From IMG/VR virus record IMGVR_UViG_3300035659_000113, positions 1 through 21,623 of that record: a stretch of 21,623 bases of DNA; one strand, written 5' to 3'. The notes below the pieces were generated by a model, which saw only the letters and a program-made list of their open reading frames with translations, was not told where the DNA came from and did not search any database. Source of the stretch: a virus. The position numbers were made by a program, and so were the translations under genes. Shown here one piece after another: positions 1 to 8,483 of this stretch. How positions within the stretch are numbered: the first letter of the stretch is position 1; each line of letters starts with the position of its first letter.

Positions 1-1
1 T

Positions 2-283
2 TGCGGCTTTGTAGGTTATATAACTACTACGGCTTGCCGTCAATGCTTCAGAGTAAGCTCCGTAATTACCATTCTTGAAATAAACCGTATCGCCAGGCTC
101 AACATTAGGTGAAAGAGTATTGCTATCATACGCCCTGGCCATCGTTTTCCACGGCTGTGCTTCTGTGCCAGGATTGGCATCATTACCATTCGCATCATCG
201 AGGTAATAAGTAGTAGCAGCCCAGAGAGGACTTACTAAGAACATAACACACAATAAACCATTAAATTTTTTCATAGTCTTCAT
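2..283 (-). CDS. Secreted right-handed beta-helix protein, N-terminal part (cut by window edge)
   Basis: The reading frame is open from the ATG at 283-281 to the window edge, giving 94 codons with no stop. A second in-frame ATG lies at 274-272. From that ATG the protein starts MKKFNGLLCVMFLVSPLWA, a clear Sec signal peptide (Lys-Lys, hydrophobic core, A-x-A-like cleavage before ATTYY). The mature part has the pattern YYLDDANGNDANPG, then PWKTMARA and PGDTVYFKNGNY. In my experience this is the N-terminal cap of secreted parallel beta-helix (pectate-lyase-like, DUF1565-type) proteins. The helix itself would lie beyond the edge. A virion fibre does not need a signal peptide, so this is more likely cargo or a host flank than a structural protein. 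No ribosome binding site precedes either ATG, but a good promoter does (285-312). Enzyme activity and substrate cannot be inferred from this fragment. Confidence 0.75.
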   Translation of the reverse strand, partial: MKTMKKFNGLLCVMFLVSPLWAATTYYLDDANGNDANPGTEAQPWKTMARAYDSNTLSPNVEPGDTVYFKNGNYGAYSEALTASRSSYITYKAA

Positions 284-284
284 A

Positions 285-312
285 ATTACAAACAAATTAA
301 CCAATTTGTCAA
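285..312 (-). promoter_or_regulatory. Predicted sigma70-type promoter of the secreted beta-helix gene
   Basis: On the minus strand a perfect -35 box TTGACA (312-307) is followed after 16 bases by TGTAAT (290-285), which matches the -10 consensus at five of six positions. The expected start of transcription is near 279-276. That is downstream of the ATG at 283 and only a few bases before the ATG at 274, so the message would be leaderless or nearly so. The promoter lies in the 37-base gap after the last late structural gene. It would let the secreted protein be made independently of the late operon. Prediction from sequence only. Confidence 0.6.
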
Positions 313-320
313 CATAATTC

Positions 321-554
321 TTAAGGGATTTCTAAATGATTTACCCAATTTCCACTTTCCTTCCTGTCTATTTTAAGACTGTCCGCCGTCCACGTTATTT
401 GCCAACTGCCATTCATATTCGGGTCACCAAGAGCTAAAACTCCTCCCGTCAAAGGTATTGAGCCATCGGCGGCAATATAGTTCGATTCAATAGCGGCAAT
501 GTCCTTGTTCTGCTTGTATAAAAGCAAACGCTCTTTACGCTTATTAAGGTTTAT
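321..554 (-). CDS. Small fibre-tip-like structural protein with probable AUA start
   Basis: From a TTG at 527 this ORF encodes 68 residues ending at TAA (323-321). The better start is an ATA at 554-552, giving 77 residues. It is preceded by AGAGGTGATTT, exactly the 11 bases that precede the ATG of the tail tube A gene at 11620. The TTG at 527 has only a weak GAG upstream. The sequence has a short basic N-terminus, then NYIAADGSIPLTGG, ALGDPNMNGSWQIT and ESGNWVNHLEIP. This resembles the repeated 'DG-PLTG' units and closing strands found in phage tail fibres, so a small trimeric tip or accessory fibre is plausible. It begins 20 bases after the stop of the giant ejection protein. Function is inferred from sequence style only. 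Confidence 0.7.
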   Translation of the reverse strand: MNLNKRKERLLLYKQNKDIAAIESNYIAADGSIPLTGGVLALGDPNMNGSWQITWTADSLKIDRKESGNWVNHLEIP

Positions 555-574
555 AAATCACCTCTTGACAAAGT

Positions 575-3500
575 TTATAATTTTTCTTTCGGTGGCTGAC
601 CTGATGATTTAGAGAACAAATTTTTTACTTTCTTGGGCAGTTGCTCATAACCACGTTCCGTAACAGTCTTTTCTCTCGCCTTTTTTCTTTCTTTCATCCG
701 CCTGTCCGTATCGGATATAGTTATCGGCACTTCCGGCCAGCGGGCGTTCCATTCGATTATCAAATCGGCGGCCTTTTTGTAATTATTATTTATTCGGGCA
801 AGAGTCACTTCGTCAAGTCGTTCATCATATAACTGTTTAACGTCCATCGTCGCCTCGAATTGCATACGTTGTATGCTCTCGGTTTCAGGACGGAAGCCAA
901 ACGCTTTTTTCCATAAATCCCAGGTTTCAAGTTTATATGTTGCTCTTTGTTTCGAATCGTAATTTGTCGTATCCTTCTGCAAGGCGTCAACAAGATTGAC
1001 AAATTGTTTCGCCGCCGGAGATGAATCCACCAACGACTTTAGGCCACGAGGAATCAATCCTATTTCTTTAGCAACCTTTTCTTCAGTCAAATCACCATAG
1101 AGTCGGATTGCCGTTTGACCCGTTGGTCCGAATATAAGATTGCCTGTTTTTTCGTATATGTTTCGACCTTGTGGTATATCTATCGGGTTTACAGAACCGC
1201 TCAAATCTATTCCGACCAGAGCAGGCAAGCCGTGATGTATAACATTTGCAGCATCTTCGCCCCATTCATCCTTGATTTTTTTGTATAATTTATAAGTCAG
1301 ATAGCCCATCCCGCCTACTTCAATGGTCTTTAGAAAAACACTTGTCCCACCGACTGCCAATAACGCCGCCACCCATCGAGCAACACCGCCCCAGTTGCCT
1401 TCCCTGGCAAGACGACTTACTAATTCGAGATTTTTAATCGGGAATCTCTTATACTGGAAGGCAAGACCGCCTATGGGACTGCTCATAACGCCAGGTATGT
1501 CCGAAGGCGTATAAGTGAATTGAGTAAATAACTGTCCTCTCAATCGTCCGTATCGAGCGGCTTCAGAATCGTTCATTCCCATCTTTATCCCCCTGTCATA
1601 GAGGGCAAGAAAAGCAACGCCCTGGTTGCGTATTTCCGAAGCTCCGGCAGGCAGAAATCTCTCAAATTTCCTGGCTCGTTTCATTCCTAATTCGTGGACT
1701 TTGCCCGAAAGACCGGCAACTTTATGCTCTCTTAAAATCCGTTGACCTTCTTTTGAGTAATAAAGTCGAAATCCCCGATACAGACCTTTTTCACCCACGA
1801 TAGGCCATAAAGTTTGGAGCGGCTGCAACGAATTGACCACATAGAAACGACCTGTCTGTAAGTGCCGCCAGTAATTTATGGTCTTAAACATTCCGGTCCA
1901 GCGTTCAAGCACCCAGGGTTTGTGATAGTTTCTGACGACTGGAATCTCATTCAGTAATCCATCAAGTGTCTTCGCCGTAACAGTCCTTTTTTTAGACCAT
2001 AAAATGTCTCTTGAGTTTTCCAGTCGTTCCGCCCAACCAGGCAACCCTTTCGCCTTGATTTTTTCAATCAAAGGAGTAACAGTCCTATTCATCTGGGTAA
2101 GGAACTTCCAGCGGTTAAACTGGCTTGTCTGTATCGCCCAGACCTTCCAGAAGTCGGTCAGGTATCCTTCCGCTCCCTTGCGGTGCATTAAAGCACCCCA
2201 CCATTTTTGTTTGCTTTCGCGCTTGCCTATAATTCCTCGAATTGCATCGGATATTTCCTGTCTTTCGGCTGCAACCGCTTCGGCAAGATGTTGTTCAAGA
2301 ACGAATGCCTGTTTTCTCGAAACCCTCAAAACGTCATAGGGTATTGAAAATTCCCTGTCGGCGATAAGCTGAATATCGTCTGCATCCCCGAAACCTTCTG
2401 CTTTTCTCGCATCCTTAAAGTCGGCCAGTCTTTGAACGGCCTCTTTTCTTGTCTCCGCCCTGCCGATAAAATGAACATTACCTTCTGTGTCCCGAAATCT
2501 CAGATTATACTGACCCAAAAAGATATGCTGTATATGAGACCATTCCCTGCCCCAGTCATCAGGAATCTTTATCGCAGCAAGGTCCTCTGCCATTTGCGAT
2601 TTCTTTTTATTCTCAATGTCAAGACCGGATTCTTTAGCAAGGTTCTGTAATTCTGCTTTCTTTTGTCTTTTGTAAAGCGCCTTCCACATCGCCCTTTTCT
2701 GACCGATTATTTCCTGCCTCATCACCTCATCCTGCTCCTTGAAATGCGTCAGGATAGGTTTGATTTCTTCCGGTATATCTCTGGCAGCGGTTATCTCCTC
2801 CGGCGAATAATGTTTGTCCATAAGCTCAAAGAATTTAACGCCTTTTTCTTGTCGGTATTCTTTCGGCAGTTGTTTGTAGAAGTGTTGGTCAACAGTCAAT
2901 GAAGACTGCGTTTCATTCCACATCCTCATTCCGGTATCGGCCATCTCCTCCGCCGCACTGATAATTTCGGGGTCTTTGCTATTGTATGCCTGATTGGTAA
3001 GAGTAAGAATATACTTTTGCAAAGGTCCAATGTCTTTTTTTGCTTCCTGTATGCTGATATTCGGGTTCTCGGCCTCGATTGCAGAAGTCGTATTTATCAA
3101 CGGGATGGCTACGAATCCTGCCTCTCGACTGTCGTTGTATTGCGATGTTTTGCTTTTGATTTCTTCCGAAGGTTTAATGTCAAGTTTTTCAGGAACGCCG
3201 GTCAAATCTGTTTCGGGCGACGTCAATCCCAACGCTTTCGCTTTTTCTATGGTTTTGGGTTTGGCAACTTTTATGCCATAACTTTCGAGGTCAATTAGTA
3301 TCTTCTGCCCTTCAATGTCAGGTTCAGCTAAACGGTATTTTTCTTTTTCGAGAAATTCAGTTTGTGTTCCTGCTGCTCCGCCTTGTAGCATTTCTCTACC
3401 CAAAAGGTCTTTGGGTCTTTTAGGTTCAATTAAACCATCGAGAAAATCGCCTATTTCTCCAGCTTGCTGCTCTTGTTGAATTGCAAGTCTTTCGTCTGTT

Positions 3501-5806
3501 TCTTTGCGGGCAACTGAAATCTTTTCATCAAGTCCCGTTTTAATATCCTGTAAAACTGCATTTCTTTGCTGCTCATATTCTGGACTCCTAAATTCAGCCA
3601 AAATCTTTTTTTGGTTTGCTGTTAAATTTGTTTCAGTTATCCCAATACTTTTATCTGCCAATGCAATTTCAATAACTGAACCAGGATGAACATCGCCTCT
3701 TATATTAGCAGATTGTATAGAGTATTGTAAGAGTTGATTTGGAGTTGGTTTTAGCTTTTCATTCTGAATAAATGCCTCTGGCGGAAGTTGATTTTTGACA
3801 TCAGCCAATACTTTCTTGGGAACAATATAGTAATCCTCTCCACTTCGGGACTGAACCTTCCAGATTTCATCTGTTTTAGCTCGAAGCGCATCCATTGTTG
3901 AACGAGGCAAACGAACCGGCACTCGGTCAAATTCACTCGACCAAATAAAAGTTTTACGCAGTTTGTTACTGCCCACACTTGCAGGAAACGCTCGATTTCT
4001 TTCTGCTCTTAATCCCTTCTGCCCCCAATCGTAAAGTTTTTTGCTTTCCTGCCATTCTGTTGGAACTGAAGTATAAATTACTTTAGTCGGCGGAACTTCC
4101 GCCTTCGGCAAGACCTCTGGCTTGCCCCATTCCTGTTCAACAGACCATAATGCCATATCGAGATTTTCTTTTGCAGATTTTTCAGAATCTAAAGATATAT
4201 TAACGCCACCGGCTTTTTCTGCGTGGTCGCTCAACCTAATTGTAAACGTGCCTATATCCTCACTTTTATTTTCTACCGTAAGATAATACGAACTACCAGA
4301 ACCCCTTTCCCAATAAGTTCTTGCCACATCAGGTCTTTTTCGGATTTCTGAACTTATTACATTTATCGTGTTTTCAACGTGTTGACCATATAAACCAAGA
4401 GATTGAGATGGCGTTGGCTCTTTTATCTCCGCCAAACGGTCTGCGTAAGTATAATCAAAATACTTGTCAACAGTTTTGGGGCCAGTTACGGTCGGCTCGG
4501 CGGTTATTTTTGCCCCTGCGGCCTCCACAGAGGGCTTCTCGGCGATTGTGGGGGCTTCGCCAGTAGTTATAGCAGTAGTTTCTTTTGGAAGATTATTTGA
4601 CCAGTATGTCTTTAATGCCTCCTCTTTTTGTGCGGCCTTGATAAGCTCCTTCTTTAGCGCACGGGCGGCGTTCCTGACCCCTGCCTGCACATTTGCCGGA
4701 AGTTCCGTAAAACGAATATCCTGCCCAATAGATTCTCCATACATTTTAACCGTTTGGTCAACAATTTCCGGCTCGATATCCTTACTCAAAAAGTCTATCG
4801 TTTTCGGATATTTTCTTGCCAAATATGCCGCCGCCCTTTGAAACGCCCCTTGAACTTCCGGTATCTTTGTAAGTGGAGCAAGAAATCCCATTCCCGCCGT
4901 CAGACCAACACCCCAACCCATTCCTTTGGCAGTATCAAAAGCGATTTGTTTCGGCGGATTGCCTTTAAGAGCAGAATCCAAACCACTCCACGAACCGACA
5001 AATGCTGTATTTTCAGGTGCGGCTTGCAGAAAGTTCACTAATCCCTGCCGTAAAAGATTTCTTATACCCGCACCGGACAGCGTTTTTAGTTCCATTCCTT
5101 CAGCGCTTAACGTTTTGGAAATAAACGGTTGTGATATTTTCTGACCTGCACTTGTGAGAACATTAGACAATCCACTTACGGCAAAAAACATTTTCAAAAC
5201 TGCATATTTGGCAATCTGTTCGCCTGCCCATCCTGCGACTTCGGGTGATTTTTGATACCACTTGAGAGTATCGTGATATTCGAAAGCCAAAATCTTTTGA
5301 ACATCCTCTTTTGTAGTCAGTCGCCAATCACCTGCTATTTTACCACCAACTCGACCGAGAAAATCCGAAATAGGCAAGGTCGCAAAATTAAACTTCTCTA
5401 TCGGCGAAGCGTTTTCCCAATTTGGTGGTTTGGCGGGGTATGTAAAACCAAGCATAGATTCGAGAAAAGTCTTTTTTTCTTTTCCAGTTGGCGCACCAAT
5501 ATATGAAGGTTTATAACCTTCTTTCTCCAGTTGTGGTATAATAAAATTTGCAATGTCTGTCGGGTCAACAACAGCATTGGTCATTGCGGTTAATGGTTCG
5601 TAAATCCCTGCCACATCTTCCGGCGGCAAACTATATCGAACAGAAGTATCGAATGTTTTTCCAGCAAACTGATGGACTTCTTCGAGGTCGATTCTCGCCT
5701 TGCCCGAACCGGCAGGCCATTGGATGGGTTGCTCTATTAAACCATCGAGTCTGTTAGTTTGAGGTTCAATAGTTTCTGGCTCTAATAATGTCGCAAGTCT
5801 GTTCAT
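575..5806 (-). CDS. Giant internal virion (ejection) protein, T7 gp16-like position, polyvalent-type
   Basis: This 1743-residue protein ends the ejection-core block, the place of gp16 in T7. The start ATG overlaps the previous stop (ATGA). No Shine-Dalgarno is visible, so translation is probably coupled. Hydrophobic stretches lie near residues 195-215 (AKYAVLKMFFAVSG), 290-310 (GMGWGVGLTAGMGFL) and 1475-1510 (WVAALLAVGGTSVFLK), consistent with insertion into the host envelope during DNA ejection. The middle is charged and helical. Near 1047-1078 a Rho_N/SAP-like helix pair (AELQNLAKESGLDIENKKK) suggests nucleic-acid contact. The C-terminal motif GLPALVGIDLSGSV (about 1522-1535) is one I recall from large polyvalent-protein-associated domains of phages. 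I could not identify the lysozyme-like transglycosylase motif found at the N-terminus of T7 gp16. Role is inferred mainly from position, size and hydrophobic pattern. Confidence 0.85.
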   Translation of the reverse strand: MNRLATLLEPETIEPQTNRLDGLIEQPIQWPAGSGKARIDLEEVHQFAGKTFDTSVRYSLPPEDVAGIYEPLTAMTNAVVDPTDIANFIIPQLEKEGYKPSYIGAPTGKEKKTFLESMLGFTYPAKPPNWENASPIEKFNFATLPISDFLGRVGGKIAGDWRLTTKEDVQKILAFEYHDTLKWYQKSPEVAGWAGEQIAKYAVLKMFFAVSGLSNVLTSAGQKISQPFISKTLSAEGMELKTLSGAGIRNLLRQGLVNFLQAAPENTAFVGSWSGLDSALKGNPPKQIAFDTAKGMGWGVGLTAGMGFLAPLTKIPEVQGAFQRAAAYLARKYPKTIDFLSKDIEPEIVDQTVKMYGESIGQDIRFTELPANVQAGVRNAARALKKELIKAAQKEEALKTYWSNNLPKETTAITTGEAPTIAEKPSVEAAGAKITAEPTVTGPKTVDKYFDYTYADRLAEIKEPTPSQSLGLYGQHVENTINVISSEIRKRPDVARTYWERGSGSSYYLTVENKSEDIGTFTIRLSDHAEKAGGVNISLDSEKSAKENLDMALWSVEQEWGKPEVLPKAEVPPTKVIYTSVPTEWQESKKLYDWGQKGLRAERNRAFPASVGSNKLRKTFIWSSEFDRVPVRLPRSTMDALRAKTDEIWKVQSRSGEDYYIVPKKVLADVKNQLPPEAFIQNEKLKPTPNQLLQYSIQSANIRGDVHPGSVIEIALADKSIGITETNLTANQKKILAEFRSPEYEQQRNAVLQDIKTGLDEKISVARKETDERLAIQQEQQAGEIGDFLDGLIEPKRPKDLLGREMLQGGAAGTQTEFLEKEKYRLAEPDIEGQKILIDLESYGIKVAKPKTIEKAKALGLTSPETDLTGVPEKLDIKPSEEIKSKTSQYNDSREAGFVAIPLINTTSAIEAENPNISIQEAKKDIGPLQKYILTLTNQAYNSKDPEIISAAEEMADTGMRMWNETQSSLTVDQHFYKQLPKEYRQEKGVKFFELMDKHYSPEEITAARDIPEEIKPILTHFKEQDEVMRQEIIGQKRAMWKALYKRQKKAELQNLAKESGLDIENKKKSQMAEDLAAIKIPDDWGREWSHIQHIFLGQYNLRFRDTEGNVHFIGRAETRKEAVQRLADFKDARKAEGFGDADDIQLIADREFSIPYDVLRVSRKQAFVLEQHLAEAVAAERQEISDAIRGIIGKRESKQKWWGALMHRKGAEGYLTDFWKVWAIQTSQFNRWKFLTQMNRTVTPLIEKIKAKGLPGWAERLENSRDILWSKKRTVTAKTLDGLLNEIPVVRNYHKPWVLERWTGMFKTINYWRHLQTGRFYVVNSLQPLQTLWPIVGEKGLYRGFRLYYSKEGQRILREHKVAGLSGKVHELGMKRARKFERFLPAGASEIRNQGVAFLALYDRGIKMGMNDSEAARYGRLRGQLFTQFTYTPSDIPGVMSSPIGGLAFQYKRFPIKNLELVSRLAREGNWGGVARWVAALLAVGGTSVFLKTIEVGGMGYLTYKLYKKIKDEWGEDAANVIHHGLPALVGIDLSGSVNPIDIPQGRNIYEKTGNLIFGPTGQTAIRLYGDLTEEKVAKEIGLIPRGLKSLVDSSPAAKQFVNLVDALQKDTTNYDSKQRATYKLETWDLWKKAFGFRPETESIQRMQFEATMDVKQLYDERLDEVTLARINNNYKKAADLIIEWNARWPEVPITISDTDRRMKERKKAREKTVTERGYEQLPKKVKNLFSKSSGQPPKEKL

Positions 5807-7245
5807 TTTTGAAGAAGTTTAATAATATCATTTACATCGCCGCCTTTTTGGATATAGACCCACGCAGTATTTTTTTCTTCATCAGTCATATCCTTCCAGT
5901 AAGGGTCTAAAGCAATGTCCGGCGCGGATTGCAACCTCAATTCATTCGGTCTTGCCTGTGTTTGTTCGATAGTCTTTTGTCCGGCCATCAATTCCGCAGA
6001 CCTTTGATACATTTCCTTCGCTGTCGGAGTCTTTTTATTCGCTATCTCATTATCAATCCAGCCAAGCAAGTCCAGATTGAGTCGCAAAGACCGTTCCCTG
6101 TTGGCGGTCGTTTCCCACCATCCGGCTATTTGCTGCCTGTTGGCAGCCATTGTTGATTTCAAATCAGAAACGATATGTTTTGGATAAGGATGTTCCAACT
6201 TCCCTATTGCCCATTTGAAGTCGTTGTCCGTAATTCCACCAGTCGTATATCTGGTCGTCAAGATGTTGTCATATGCCTGTTGTTTAGATAGTTGGCCTTG
6301 ACTAAACTGCATAACAGTATTTGAGATTTCATCATAACCATCGGGCGTGGTCTTGGGCGGCGCAACAGCGAAAGAACCCTGTATGTATCCCTGCCATTTT
6401 TCCTTGTCCTCCTTATCAAGTGTGCTTAATTCGACCTCATCGGAAGTAAGTGTTCCGGTCATAAGTTTTTTTGCAGAGTCATTATAAAATTTAATGGTAT
6501 TCGCATATCTATTGTCCTGTTCCTGTTTGACCCTGCCCGCCCAGTAATTGTCGAGTCGATTACCGAGTATGGCCTTGTCCTCATCGGAAAGACCGGAACT
6601 GTCTATGACCTCATATCCGGCTTCTTTATCGCCCGCCCTGATTGCCAACGAAAAAACAGTCTGGTTATCTATGTCGTTTTTGGCCTTCCTTAAAATCAGT
6701 TCCGCCTTATCCTTCGATACGACGCCGGTATGAATAGCCAGGCCAACAGCCTTTTCTACTCTCGGGTAATCATTGTCCGCAATCCCACTTGCCACATTAT
6801 TGTCAAGGGCATCCCCCATCGCATCAATTTTCATCTTGTTATCGAGATTATTAAAGTGAGTATCGAATTGCGGTTCATAAGAATTGAGTTTGTTCTGCAT
6901 CAGATTGCGGACATTCGGTCTTTTAATGGCGGAGATTATCGCAACTCTATCGACGGCGGCTTTTGTGTGAAGCTGCTTTCTTGCCTCTGGGTCTTGTGTG
7001 GTTTGTAAAGCGGCAAATTCAGTGTTCCAGTTTTCGTGTATCTGTCGTTCGGCATTAGAAGTATCCGTAGCATCCTGCGCCTCAGAAATTCGATTTAAGA
7101 CATCCATTCCGAATTTGGCCATTGCTCCGCCTAATCCTGCAACGGCCTCGGCAGGAGCAGCGGCAATGTTTGCCATATTGGAGGGGACTGTTTCCCTTGT
7201 TGCAGGCGGCATTATTTTCGATTGGTAAGTTCCAATTATCGGCAC
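5803..7245 (-). CDS. Internal virion core protein, T7 gp15-like position
   Basis: A 480-residue protein starting at GTG (7245-7243). The start is set by a strong AGGAG that overlaps the stop codon of the upstream gene (TAGGAGATTAACGTG). The N-terminus is Ala/Pro-rich (PPATRETVPSNMANIAAAP). The rest is charged and strongly helical with few hydrophobic stretches, as expected for the gp15-type middle component of the ejection core. It lies between the gp14-like and the giant gp16-like proteins, the order seen in T7-like virions. The stop codon overlaps the next start as ATGA. No catalytic motif is visible. The family call rests on synteny and composition, not on a recognised domain. Confidence 0.75.
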   Translation of the reverse strand: MPIIGTYQSKIMPPATRETVPSNMANIAAAPAEAVAGLGGAMAKFGMDVLNRISEAQDATDTSNAERQIHENWNTEFAALQTTQDPEARKQLHTKAAVDRVAIISAIKRPNVRNLMQNKLNSYEPQFDTHFNNLDNKMKIDAMGDALDNNVASGIADNDYPRVEKAVGLAIHTGVVSKDKAELILRKAKNDIDNQTVFSLAIRAGDKEAGYEVIDSSGLSDEDKAILGNRLDNYWAGRVKQEQDNRYANTIKFYNDSAKKLMTGTLTSDEVELSTLDKEDKEKWQGYIQGSFAVAPPKTTPDGYDEISNTVMQFSQGQLSKQQAYDNILTTRYTTGGITDNDFKWAIGKLEHPYPKHIVSDLKSTMAANRQQIAGWWETTANRERSLRLNLDLLGWIDNEIANKKTPTAKEMYQRSAELMAGQKTIEQTQARPNELRLQSAPDIALDPYWKDMTDEEKNTAWVYIQKGGDVNDIIKLLQK

Positions 7246-7254
7246 GTTAATCTC

Positions 7255-7803
7255 CTATGGTCTCGGTGAAATATTAAGATAAGTTCCTGACGAAGTTCCA
7301 GGCAAAGTCGAGGCAGGACTGCCCGTTACGCCTTTGCCAAACATACCACTTGAATAACCATAGAGTCCCAACCTTGCTGTGCCAGTCAAAAGTGTTGTCA
7401 TCGCATTTAACGTCTCCGCCTTTTTTGCGTATTTCGCCTGACTTTTTAATAGCGCGGACTGTGCCATATATTTCTGCGATTCCACCTGACCTGTATATCT
7501 TGTCACAAGTGCGTCCCGTTCAATTTTGCTTGCGCTTTCGGCAAGGGCTTCCAACGGAGAACCTTCCAATCGAACACTCGAAGCGCCGACAGTCGCACGC
7601 TGCTCCGCCTTGAACTTCTCACCCTGCCTGCGGAACGCAGCGACTTCGTAAGAAGTCTTTTTCTTGGTTATCTCCGCCTCACGTGCAGCGAGGGCGGCAT
7701 CGTATTTCAAAAATGCCTCTTTGGCCTCGCCCGCCTGATATTGTCCCATAGCGGACATCCCGATACCGGCGGAAAATAATCCAATTAAAGCACCTTCAGC
7801 CAT
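7255..7803 (-). CDS. Internal virion core protein, T7 gp14-like
   Basis: A 182-residue protein with an N-terminal Gly/Ala-rich hydrophobic segment (ALIGLFSAGIGMSAMGQ), followed by a long Ala/Lys/Glu-rich helix. That helix contains RRQGEKFKAEQRATVGASS, then LEGSPLEALAESA. The 'AA-R-QGE...GASGV...GSPL' pattern is typical of podovirus gp14-like virion core proteins. A second weakly hydrophobic Gly-rich stretch (LLTGTARLGLYGYSSG) lies near the C-terminus. The ATG at 7803 overlaps the stop of the GNAT-like gene by 8 bases and follows AAAGGA at good spacing. The stop is TAG (7257-7255), embedded in the ribosome binding site of the next gene. It is expected to be ejected early and help form a channel in the outer membrane, by analogy with T7. 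Confidence 0.85.
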   Translation of the reverse strand: MAEGALIGLFSAGIGMSAMGQYQAGEAKEAFLKYDAALAAREAEITKKKTSYEVAAFRRQGEKFKAEQRATVGASSVRLEGSPLEALAESASKIERDALVTRYTGQVESQKYMAQSALLKSQAKYAKKAETLNAMTTLLTGTARLGLYGYSSGMFGKGVTGSPASTLPGTSSGTYLNISPRP

Positions 7804-8209
7804 TTTGTTTGTCCTTTATGATATATCTTTCGTGAACGAAAAATCCAGGGTTTGTCTCAATAAAACCAAGTCGTTTTATGAACTCCGGCGATTGTGGCAT
7901 ACCTTCTTTTGCTGATGTTACCAATCGCCAGATATTTTTCTCGGTCGCAAATTTTTCTATGTATTCTTTACTGATTTCAAAGATTGATTTTTTATGATGT
8001 TCTCTGGCATTTTGACTGCACGCCAACCACGCCTCGCCAAGACCATAAATCCGTAATCCGCCACAAAGAAGAATTTCCCCATCCAAGACAACGGTAATAG
8101 CAGGACCTGAAGTCTGATTGACCTCTGACCATCCAGGTGCAATATCAGGCACAAGGATTTTTAAGTCCTCTGCTTTATAGGGACGAATTGTAATTTTTGA
8201 GTCTATCAT
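7796..8209 (-). CDS. GNAT-fold phage protein, T7 gp13-like position
   Basis: A 137-residue protein beginning with the strand pattern ITIRPYKAEDL, typical of the first strand and helix of GNAT acetyltransferase folds. It continues with VVLDGEILLCGGLRIYG (central strands), AREHHKKS in the region where acetyl-CoA would bind, and FIKRLGFIETNPGFF, the usual C-terminal 'lGF' strand. The region between ACSQNAREHHKKS and the following helix lacks a clean R/Q-x-x-G-x-G/A acetyl-CoA motif, so catalytic activity is doubtful. Podoviruses often place a GNAT-like protein here, next to the ejection-core genes (T7 gp13). The start ATG overlaps the upstream TGA (ATGA) and its own ribosome site is weak, so coupling is likely. 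Confidence 0.75.
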   Translation of the reverse strand: MIDSKITIRPYKAEDLKILVPDIAPGWSEVNQTSGPAITVVLDGEILLCGGLRIYGLGEAWLACSQNAREHHKKSIFEISKEYIEKFATEKNIWRLVTSAKEGMPQSPEFIKRLGFIETNPGFFVHERYIIKDKQNG

Positions 8210-8481
8210 CCCAATTGTTTCGTCAAAAGTGAAGGTGGCCGCAACCAGTTTCCAGACATTGTTGTGGTCGTTTGTCTTTTCTGCAACTGTCGCTTTTCTG
8301 TCGCCTTCATTTTACCTATATCCTGCGTTCTTGGCAGAGGGACTGGTTCAGGCAATTTCGGCGTATGCGGTTTAGGCGCTAAAGCGCTTGATAAAAGTGA
8401 ACCGCCAATAATCCCTTCGGCAACAATAGAGGCAGTCGCAGCCGCCCCCGTCAATCCAAATACAGCAGCAACAATTCCCAT
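8206..8481 (-). CDS. Small virion-module protein with hydrophobic N-terminus and Pro-rich linker
   Basis: Ninety-one residues from the ATG at 8481. That start is preferred over an in-frame TTG at 8487 because AAGGGA lies 7 bases before the ATG but only 1 base before the TTG. Residues 1-35 are hydrophobic and Gly/Ala-rich (MGIVAAVFGLTGAAATASI), possibly a membrane segment. A Pro-rich stretch follows (PKPHTPKLPEPVPLPR), then a basic Gln/Thr-rich tail ending PPSLLTKQLG. Small proteins of this layout occur between the nozzle and internal core genes of many podoviruses, but I know no assigned function. It overlaps the downstream gene by ATGA. Confidence 0.75.
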   Translation of the reverse strand: MGIVAAVFGLTGAAATASIVAEGIIGGSLLSSALAPKPHTPKLPEPVPLPRTQDIGKMKATEKRQLQKRQTTTTMSGNWLRPPSLLTKQLG

Positions 8482-8483
8482 AT

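Noticed and set aside
575-5806. Frameshift or fusion artefact creating the 1743-residue gene
   Set aside because: The frame is continuous, the composition is even, and N- and C-terminal hydrophobic regions fit one ejection protein. Very large gp16-like proteins are known in podoviruses.
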